Assembly (NCBI GenBank): GCA_002396485.1
Contig: DGXZ01000062.1
Span: 57,394 to 76,038, forward strand
Reading direction: 5' to 3'
Length of the DNA stretch: 18,645 bases
Source: Spartobacteria bacterium UBA5019
GTDB taxonomy: Bacteria; Verrucomicrobiota; Verrucomicrobiia; Chthoniobacterales; Terrimicrobiaceae
This document shows positions 14,296 through 18,645 of this stretch, in pieces. The position numbers and the translations under genes were made by a program. The notes beneath the pieces were generated by a model. That model was given only the letters and a program-made list of their open reading frames with translations, searched no databases and had not been told where the DNA came from. The first letter of the stretch is position 1. Each line of letters opens with the position of its first letter.

Positions 14296-14310
14296 TACCA
14301 TCAGGCCTAT

Positions 14311-14529
14311 ATGAATGTTCTGAGGCAATTCGGACTACGAGTCAGACAGCTCCGAGAAAAGCGCGAGTGGTCGCAGGAGGACTTTGCTGAAAAGGCAGAC
14401 CTCCACCGGACCTATGTGAGCGGAATCGAGCGCGGGACCCGCAATCCGACACTCACTGTCCTTGAGAGAATCGCAGATGGATTTGAAATGCCTCTCAACA
14501 AGTTATTGGAGGGTTTGTCGAAAAAATGA
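14311..14529 (+). CDS. Xre-family HTH regulator, restriction controller (C) protein-like
   Basis: 72 residues, the usual size of C proteins. An HTH_3 fold fills it: FGLRVRQLREKREWSQEDFAEKADLHRTYVSGIERG, then NPTLTVLERIADGFEMPLNKLLEG. The SQEDFAE and HRTYVSGIERG helices are the DNA-reading pair. Such proteins bind the C-box, first activate and then limit their own operon and thereby time endonuclease expression after entry into a new cell. Here it lies directly downstream of C-box-like repeats and heads an operon with a 53-aa ORF and an Mrr-type nuclease. The stop overlaps the next start (ATGA at 14526). Confidence 0.88.
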   Translation: MNVLRQFGLRVRQLREKREWSQEDFAEKADLHRTYVSGIERGTRNPTLTVLERIADGFEMPLNKLLEGLSKK

Positions 14530-14687
14530 AAACACCACTGTTTTCGACATCTGCCCAACTTTCCGAGATTGCGTCTGCGCTACGTTGCTATATGCGCCTT
14601 CCACTCTCGCCAAAGACAATTCCGGGCGCACTACTCGAGGCGCTGATTCCGAATCAACTCATCACCAACTACGGGTGCTTCGTGTGA
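14526..14687 (+). CDS. Small ORF (53 aa) coupled between controller and nuclease, function unknown
   Basis: Found by reading the gap between the regulator and the nuclease. ATG 14526 overlaps the controller stop (ATGA), and its own stop TGA 14685-14687 overlaps a GTG start candidate of the nuclease (GTGA at 14684). The peptide begins MKTPLFSTSAQLSEIASALR and ends NQLITNYGCFV, with a hydrophobic middle. Two-sided 4-base overlaps are hard to explain by chance and suggest real translation. I do not recognise a family. It could be a small partner of the nuclease, or the N-terminal piece of a once larger nuclease frame. Confidence 0.5.
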   Translation: MKTPLFSTSAQLSEIASALRCYMRLPLSPKTIPGALLEALIPNQLITNYGCFV

Positions 14688-14689
14688 AC

Positions 14690-15691
14690 ATGACGGGTGA
14701 ACTCACCGAGTTTGTGGTTGGTCGAAAATACACGAACGACCAGATAAGGTTTGCGCTGAATGTCGCAAACCTAAAAGGAATACGGCCATCGCTTGACGAC
14801 ACGGGTGCGCTTCGTCGTGTCGCGATAATGTCCGCTCTTCCAGAAGCGCGCGCGAAGCTGAACGAGAATCCTTACAGCGATCGAATCGAGGGCGACACAC
14901 TCGTTTTCACGGCTGCCGGACGCGAAGGAAATCAGCAGTTGGCCCGTGAAAACAAGCGGGTCATTGAACAGTATTCCAGCCCAATTCCGTTCTTCGGTTT
15001 CGTCAATCACGGACGACAGACCTACGAGTTTATCGGGCTTCTCGAATTACTGCGGCACTATCAGGAGCAGCAAATTGACCGCACGAAGACACTGCGAGCG
15101 GTTTGGGTTTTCGAGTTTCGGATTCACAAGCTTCCAGCGACTGTCCCGATTGAACACGCCCGGAGCTTGATGGATGCAATCCTTCGCGCATCGCCAGAGC
15201 GACGCGCGTCCTCTGAACAGGAAAGGCAAGTGGTTGCAAGGTTCTATGATCCTGAGCCGAGCGGCACCATTGAATCCATTGAGGAGGTTCGAGTTCAACT
15301 CCTCGAATTGAATCCATTTCGCTTTGAGCATTTGGTGAAGGCGGTCATGGAAAAGAACGGCTTCCGAAAAGTTGAGGTCACAAAGGCGACGGGGGATGGT
15401 GGTGTGGATTTGAACGCGGAAGTTGATGAGGTGTTGCCGTTCTTCGCCGGAACGGTTGTCCAAGTTCAAGCCAAGCGGTGGCGGCACACGGTTGGCAGCG
15501 TAGAAATTAACAATTTCCGTGGTGCGATGAGCAGCAACGCGAAAGGGATTTTCATTTCAACGGGTTCCTACACCCGTGCGGCAATTGACAACGCTTACAC
15601 CGCCAGCAAGCAGGCCGTCAGTTTGATTGATGGCCTTGGTTTTTCGGCGCTTGTTTGCGAAGCCCACATTCAGCTCGATAAATTCAAGTGA
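14690..15691 (+). CDS. SRA-like / Mrr-type restriction endonuclease
   Basis: 333 residues from ATG 14690; GTG 14684 is an alternative in the same frame. The N-terminal half (about 8-145) looks like an SRA/ScoMcrA-N type DNA-binding module: DRIEGDTLVFTAAGREGNQQL, PIPFFGF and TYEFIGL, a pattern used to read modified bases. The C-terminal part is a Mrr_cat PD-(D/E)xK nuclease: NPFRFEHLVKAV (E213), GDGGVDL (D240) and VQAKRW (Q260, K262). All catalytic residues are present. The frame is open further back to 14462, but that part overlaps the coupled small ORF. It ends 8 bases inside a convergent ORF. Either a type IV modification-dependent enzyme or the R partner of the adjacent methyltransferase. 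Confidence 0.8.
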   Translation: MTGELTEFVVGRKYTNDQIRFALNVANLKGIRPSLDDTGALRRVAIMSALPEARAKLNENPYSDRIEGDTLVFTAAGREGNQQLARENKRVIEQYSSPIPFFGFVNHGRQTYEFIGLLELLRHYQEQQIDRTKTLRAVWVFEFRIHKLPATVPIEHARSLMDAILRASPERRASSEQERQVVARFYDPEPSGTIESIEEVRVQLLELNPFRFEHLVKAVMEKNGFRKVEVTKATGDGGVDLNAEVDEVLPFFAGTVVQVQAKRWRHTVGSVEINNFRGAMSSNAKGIFISTGSYTRAAIDNAYTASKQAVSLIDGLGFSALVCEAHIQLDKFK

Positions 15692-15941
15692 GGCACCTTC
15701 TGGGGTAATCCTCCCAAACTCCTGGGAACGCTTTCCCGGCACGGGAGTAGAGGATTGAGAGCAGAGCATCAAATCCGTCCGTGCTCGGGTCTATACCACT
15801 CTCACCGGTCAGTTCCGCCGCTGCTTCGTCAGCTTCTTCCGCAGTCTGGATTACGCCATTTACTATGCGGCGCTCCAACTCTTCGCATTGGGACCTGATT
15901 ATCCTGTCTAGATTGCACTTGGTCATATTCACAGGGACCAA
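15684..15941 (-). CDS. Small hypothetical protein (up to 85 aa)
   Basis: I recognise no family. The chain may start at MVPVN (15941) or at MTKCNLDRIIRSQCEELE (15926). It is acidic and probably helical (EEADEAAAELTGESG) and ends VWEDYPRRCLT. It overlaps the end of the truncated C5 methyltransferase by about 13 bases in another frame and the Mrr-type nuclease by 8 bases on the other strand. It does not look like a methyltransferase target-recognition domain, so it is not a frameshifted continuation. It may be the tail of a gene brought next to the methyltransferase by a deletion, or a small partner gene. Confidence 0.4.
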   Translation of the reverse strand: MVPVNMTKCNLDRIIRSQCEELERRIVNGVIQTAEEADEAAAELTGESGIDPSTDGFDALLSILYSRAGKAFPGVWEDYPRRCLT

Positions 15942-16396
15942 ACCAGCCGGGTAATGACTTCTTCTGAGTATGCTTGGTCAAAACCGTTCTTCATCTCAGC
16001 AACATTTTCCATCAGGACAAACTGGGGACGAATTGCTTCCGCATAATCCAAAAACGTCTTCACCAAGGAATTGTTCGCGCTTTCCAAGTAGCGCTGTTTA
16101 CGCGGCACGTTCTTAGAGAATCCCTGACAAGGTGGCCCGCCGACGAGGAGCTCCAGCTCCCCGGCTTTTAGGCCAAATCTAGCAGCGAATTCGAGAGGCT
16201 CGGTCTTTGCGAGGTCAAGCGTGATTGCCCTTTCAGAACCAAAGTTGTGTGCATACGTGCAGATGTAGTTTGGCTCAACATCAACACCTCCGAGAACATC
16301 GAAGCCCGCAGACCGAAGGCCTGACGAAAGTCCTCCGCATCCGCAGAAAAGGTCGATTGCTCGTGGTGGCTTTGTCGTCGTTTTCATGTTACTCAT
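15929..16396 (-). CDS. C5-cytosine DNA methyltransferase, truncated after motif VI
   Basis: 155 residues from MSNMKTT; the family is usually 330 or more. Present: motif I AIDLFCGCGGLSSG (13-26), the motif IV catalytic loop GGPPCQGFS (nucleophile C90), and motif VI LMENVAEMKNG (E130, N131). After EEVITRL the frame runs into VWSL and stops; motif VIII, the target-recognition domain and motifs IX-X are missing. It cannot be a functional methyltransferase unless the rest is supplied elsewhere. It would have been the protective partner of the convergent SRA/Mrr-type nuclease. The frame is open back to 16423, but MSN at 16396 suits the family N-terminus. Confidence 0.85.
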   Translation of the reverse strand: MSNMKTTTKPPRAIDLFCGCGGLSSGLRSAGFDVLGGVDVEPNYICTYAHNFGSERAITLDLAKTEPLEFAARFGLKAGELELLVGGPPCQGFSKNVPRKQRYLESANNSLVKTFLDYAEAIRPQFVLMENVAEMKNGFDQAYSEEVITRLVWSL

Positions 16397-16432
16397 CGTA
16401 TTCAAATATTTGTGAACGTGCAACCACGAATT

Positions 16433-16954
16433 TCAACGAACATTGGCGAGAGTTAATTCGACGAGGCGCGGCATCTTTTCCTCGAAGGGGTCGCCGTCGT
16501 CTTCGACTTCCTCGGCGCCGACGTAGCGGCCGGGCGTGAGGACGTGGCCGTGCCCGGCGATTTCGGCGGTGGTGGCGGATTTGCAGAAGCCCGCGATGTC
16601 TTCGTAGGTGCCCGCGCCTGTATCTCCCCGCCATGCGTGGTAGGTGCTGGTGATTTTCTCCAGGTCGGCGTCGGTCAGGTCGCGGTGGACGCGGTCGATG
16701 AGGGTGCCGAGTTTGCGGGCGTCGATGAAGAGGGTTTGTTTGCGGCGGTCGCGGAAGCCGCGTTTGGCGTCGGCGTTTTTGTTTTTCGCGAAGAACCAGA
16801 GGCGGGGAGGAGAGGTAGAAGGATGAAGGACGAATGTCGAAGTGGGGAAAACGCGGTTCGTCGTTCGCATTTCAGCACTCGGCATTTCCAGTTCGGCCTC
16901 AAAGCAGATGGTGGCCGTGGACTGGGAGGAAGCGGAGGATTTGGTGCGAGCCAT
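16433..16954 (-). pseudogene. hsdM: Type I DNA methyltransferase M subunit, C-terminal fragment
   Basis: HsdM homology covers only the end of the protein: RLWFFAKNKNADAKRGFRDR, then QTLFIDARKLGTLIDRVHRDL, TSTYHAWRG, GFCKSATTAEIAGHGHVLTPGRYVG and DPFEEKMPRLVE. The catalytic NPPF motif and SAM-binding region are missing. Upstream of residue RLWFF the ORF reads through a repeat-derived stretch (TNRVFPTSTFVLHPST) and unrelated sequence, so the given start (MARTKSS) is not the native one. The last residues LTLANVR also leave the usual HsdM end. A dead remnant of the type I system whose HsdR pieces flank it. Confidence 0.8.
16805..16895. repeat. Probable dispersed repeat in the hsdM fragment (cattcgtccttcat type)
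   Basis: On the minus strand the stretch reads gaaatgccgagtgctgaaat, then cgaacgacgaaccg, and then cattcgtccttcatcctt, the style of a dispersed repeat seen between genes in related genomes (from memory). It is translated in frame as part of the hsdM remnant ORF and sits directly at the point where HsdM homology starts. No second copy is in this window, so the call is tentative. Confidence 0.4.
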
Positions 16955-16964
16955 GGGCGAAGCT

Positions 16965-17309
16965 CTATTCCCCGTAGCGTTGATTGTCGATAATTCCATC
17001 CGACGAATTTTTCCCCGCTGAAAGCGCATCGCCCCGCCGCCGAAGCATCGCCCCTTTCACTCGCATGAGCGAAGGCGTCCCCACCCGCAGCACTTTTCGC
17101 AAAGCCTCCTCCCGTGCCTCCTCGGGTATGGAAAAATTCAGCTGCCGGATGGCCTCGCGCAAGCGACCCACCAGCACCACCTCAGAAAACGAATCCCGCT
17201 CCGCCGCCGGTTCACCGGGCGCGAGATGCGGCCCGTGCCCGAGCGTATAGCCGAGTTCCCCGAACCATTCGAGGGCGGCGTCTTCGACGATGGATTCGTT
17301 GAGGCTCAT
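16965..17309 (-). pseudogene. hsdR: Type I restriction enzyme R subunit, N-terminal fragment
   Basis: 114 residues. The first 80 match the start of HsdR: MSLNESIVEDAALEWFGELG, then LGHGPHLAPGEPAAERDSF, EVVLVGRLREAIRQLN and IPEEAREEALRKVLRV. After TPSLMRVKGAMLRRRGDAL the chain leaves the family and soon stops. The PD-(D/E)xK nuclease core that should follow is missing. It is on the same strand as the motor part of hsdR at 11859-14282, but 2.7 kb upstream with hsdM and C-R-M material between, and the two pieces together still lack about 150 residues. Either one gene torn apart by rearrangement or the remains of two systems. Confidence 0.8.
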
Positions 17310-17441
17310 GGCTGGAATTGGTTCACGCTGTGGTCAAGAGATTGAGGGAATCGTTCGCCCCACGCATCGCGAAAGTGGCAGTTGTTAAGTAATTCTTTAC
17401 AACTGAATCCCGAAATCGCGGTGAAGTATCGACAGCTTTGC

Positions 17442-18491
17442 TCATTTCTTCGGTGGTTTGGGCTTCTTCGGCTTCGGCAGATTCTTCAATTTCGAGGCCG
17501 CCTTCTCAAAATCGAGATCGACGAGACGTGGCTGCGAATCGAGGAAGACCCGGTAGCGGTCGTATTCCAGCTCGGCCTTCATCTTCGCCTGCTCGGCGGA
17601 AATTTTCCCCGCGTGATCCAGTAGCTCGTGCTCGGAGAGCTTGAGAAACTCATCCAGTTTCGTGATCCAGTCGCGCATCGTCATCACCTTGCGTTGCAGC
17701 GCCCGCAGTTCGGCAAATTCGATGTAGGCGGTCACGATCCGGTTCAACGTCTCGAGTTCCTGCCCGTCGAGGTAGTTTTTGGCGATGGACACGTCCTCCT
17801 TACGGATGATGCCGGCGGGCCGCGTCGTTTGCAGTCCCATGAACGGCTTTCCCGCATCCACCCGCGCATGAATCACCTCCGCCGCCGTCTGCCCGTGTGC
17901 CGCCCAGTGCATCTTGTTCTGCACCGTGGCGAAAAACTGCTGCGACATCTCCGTGTTCGGCGTGTAGTCCACGCTCGTCGCGTAAATATCCAGCACCTTC
18001 TGGTAAAAGCGCCGCTCGCTCGACCGGATGTCGCGGATGCGCTCCAGTTGCTCGTCGAAATAATCCTTCTGCCCCTTGCCCGGCGGGTTTTTCAGCCGCT
18101 CGTCGTCCATGGTGAAGCCCTTCACCAGATACTCGTTCAAGCGCCCGATCGCCCACTGGCGGAACTGTGTACCCCGATGGCTGCGCACGCGGAATCCGAC
18201 GGCGAGAATGGCGTCCAGATTGTAGTGCTCCACCTCGCGGGTGATTTGCCGGGCACCCTCATTTTGAACTATTCGATAACATCGAATAGTTGCCCCAGCC
18301 TGTAGCTCTCCCTCCGAGAAAATGGCCTTCAAGTGGTGATTTACCGTGCCGACTCCGATTTGGAACAGCTCCGCCATCAGCTTCTGCGTTAACCACACCA
18401 TCTCATCCTCGAAGCGGCACTGCACGCGCGTGCGGCCATCCTCCGTCTGGTAGAGGATGATGGCGGAATTGGGCAAAGGTTCGTCGCTCAT
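17442..18491 (-). CDS. RhuM family protein
   Basis: 349 residues, full length for the family. The RhuM core is clear: ILYQTEDGRTRVQCRFEDE, then VWLTQKLMAELFQ, VEHYNLDAILAVGFRVRSHR, TQFRQWAIGRLNEYLVKGF, MDDERLKNP, and a C-terminal region with HWAAHGQTAAEVIHARVDA. A Lys/Pro-rich tail ends it. RhuM genes (named after a Salmonella SPI-3 gene) frequently sit inside type I restriction loci next to hsdM and hsdS; the biochemical role is not established, with Fic/Doc-like or toxin-like roles proposed for relatives. The VWLTQ segment suggests an HTH-like N-terminus. A perfect 11-bp inverted repeat lies within the coding sequence at 18267-18291. Confidence 0.88.
   Translation of the reverse strand: MSDEPLPNSAIILYQTEDGRTRVQCRFEDEMVWLTQKLMAELFQIGVGTVNHHLKAIFSEGELQAGATIRCYRIVQNEGARQITREVEHYNLDAILAVGFRVRSHRGTQFRQWAIGRLNEYLVKGFTMDDERLKNPPGKGQKDYFDEQLERIRDIRSSERRFYQKVLDIYATSVDYTPNTEMSQQFFATVQNKMHWAAHGQTAAEVIHARVDAGKPFMGLQTTRPAGIIRKEDVSIAKNYLDGQELETLNRIVTAYIEFAELRALQRKVMTMRDWITKLDEFLKLSEHELLDHAGKISAEQAKMKAELEYDRYRVFLDSQPRLVDLDFEKAASKLKNLPKPKKPKPPKK
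18263..18295. repeat. Palindromic repeat inside rhuM (copy A)
   Basis: The arms aactattcgat (18267-18277) and atcgaatagtt (18281-18291) are perfectly complementary with a 3-base loop. The 33 bases match copy B at 18511-18543 in 26 positions, with mismatches mostly in the loop region. It is read in frame as part of ATIRCYRIVQNEG, which fits the normal RhuM length. Confidence 0.7.
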
Positions 18492-18510
18492 GGTATTGTC
18501 TTCCTCTCAA

Positions 18511-18543
18511 TTTGAACTCTTCGGAATTGCCGAATAGTTGCCC
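18511..18543. repeat. Palindromic repeat upstream of rhuM (copy B)
   Basis: An imperfect hairpin, aactcttcgg with ccgaatagtt, 20 bases before the rhuM start codon. Same 33-base length and same flanks (tttgaact, cgaatagttgccc) as copy A. Read on the minus strand it would encode ATIRQFRRVQIE, very like the RhuM peptide at copy A, so it may be a fragment of another rhuM copy or a mobile palindromic repeat. Confidence 0.65.
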
Positions 18544-18554
18544 GCACCTCCTCT

Positions 18555-18573
18555 CCTCTCCCCGTGGGAGAGG
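18555..18573. repeat. Palindromic ctctccc/gggagag repeat, copy 2
   Basis: The arms cctctccc (18555-18562) and gggagagg (18566-18573) have a 3-base loop and are followed by ccggg. Same family as the element inside hsdR at 13773-13856. Confidence 0.65.
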
Positions 18574-18609
18574 CCGGGTTCAGCCGCCGGATGGCCTCGC
18601 GTTCTTTCC

Positions 18610-18645
18610 CCTTCTCCCGCTGGGAGAAGGCCGGGATGAGGGTTG
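18610..18645. repeat. Palindromic ctctccc/gggagag repeat, copy 3 (reaches window edge)
   Basis: The arms ccttctccc (18610-18618) and gggagaagg (18622-18630) are followed by ccgggatgaggg, matching the ccggggtgaggg that follows the hsdR copy. The element may extend beyond the window. Confidence 0.65.

Noticed and set aside
14462..14689. N-terminal extension of the SRA/Mrr nuclease frame
   Set aside because: It overlaps the end of the controller gene and the coupled 53-aa ORF in another frame, and the domain-like sequence begins only after 14690.
15684..15941. Frameshifted end of the C5 methyltransferase
   Set aside because: The peptide lacks motif VIII, a target-recognition domain and motifs IX-X, so it is listed as a separate unknown ORF.
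1..18645. CRISPR array, tRNA/rRNA genes, transposase, hsdS
   Set aside because: I looked for regularly spaced repeats, cloverleaf or rRNA-like sequence, transposase motifs and a type I specificity subunit and found none; a computed search could still find a weak or partial one.

Overview
The window looks like bacterial chromosome, most likely from a Verrucomicrobiota-type (PVC group) organism. That placement is an inference. It rests on the GC-rich coding sequence, weak or absent Shine-Dalgarno sites, several dispersed noncoding repeat families of a kind common in these genomes (the 'ccacggag…cacagag' and 'ctctccc…gggagag' types), and the gene families present. No rRNA, tRNA, CRISPR array or transposase gene was found.

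Left end (1-2592): a translation block on the minus strand. It holds rpmI (L35), rplT (L20) and, cut by the window edge, the first 28 codons of pheS. infC, which usually precedes rpmI, is absent; a divergent CPA2-type cation/proton antiporter stands there instead. A repeat-filled spacer of about 450 bp separates rplT from pheS.

Middle (2595-11604): a biosynthetic island that resembles an aryl-polyene / xanthomonadin-like type II fatty-acid/polyketide locus. Two operons diverge from about 4612/4633. The minus operon encodes a FAD-dependent oxidoreductase and a SAM methyltransferase. The plus operon encodes, in order, a PlsC-type acyltransferase, a NodB-family deacetylase, an acyl carrier protein, a flavin-dependent halogenase-like oxidoreductase (WxWxIP motif present), an LpxL/HtrB-type acyltransferase, a FabZ/ApeP-like dehydratase, a FabF-like ketosynthase with an intact C-H-H triad, and a short degenerate ketosynthase partner that may be a chain-length factor. 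Ketoreductase, starter-unit, exporter and phosphopantetheinyl-transferase genes are not in the window. A plausible reading is synthesis of a polyene acyl chain on the ACP, optional halogenation and methylation, and transfer to a lipid or sugar-lipid in the envelope by the two acyltransferases.

Right part (11859-18645): a wrecked type I restriction-modification locus. On the minus strand lie a RhuM-family gene, an N-terminal fragment of hsdR, a C-terminal fragment of hsdM, and, after an interruption, the remaining two thirds of hsdR (motor and C-terminal domains, no nuclease domain). No hsdS is visible. Occupying the gap is a second, compact module at about 14260-16400: a controller-like Xre regulator with C-box-like operator repeats, a translationally coupled 53-aa ORF, an SRA-like/Mrr-type nuclease, a small unknown ORF, and a convergent C5-cytosine methyltransferase truncated after motif VI. 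The hsdR remnant now begins inside the operator of that module. Palindromic dispersed repeats are embedded in frame in hsdR and probably in hsdM.
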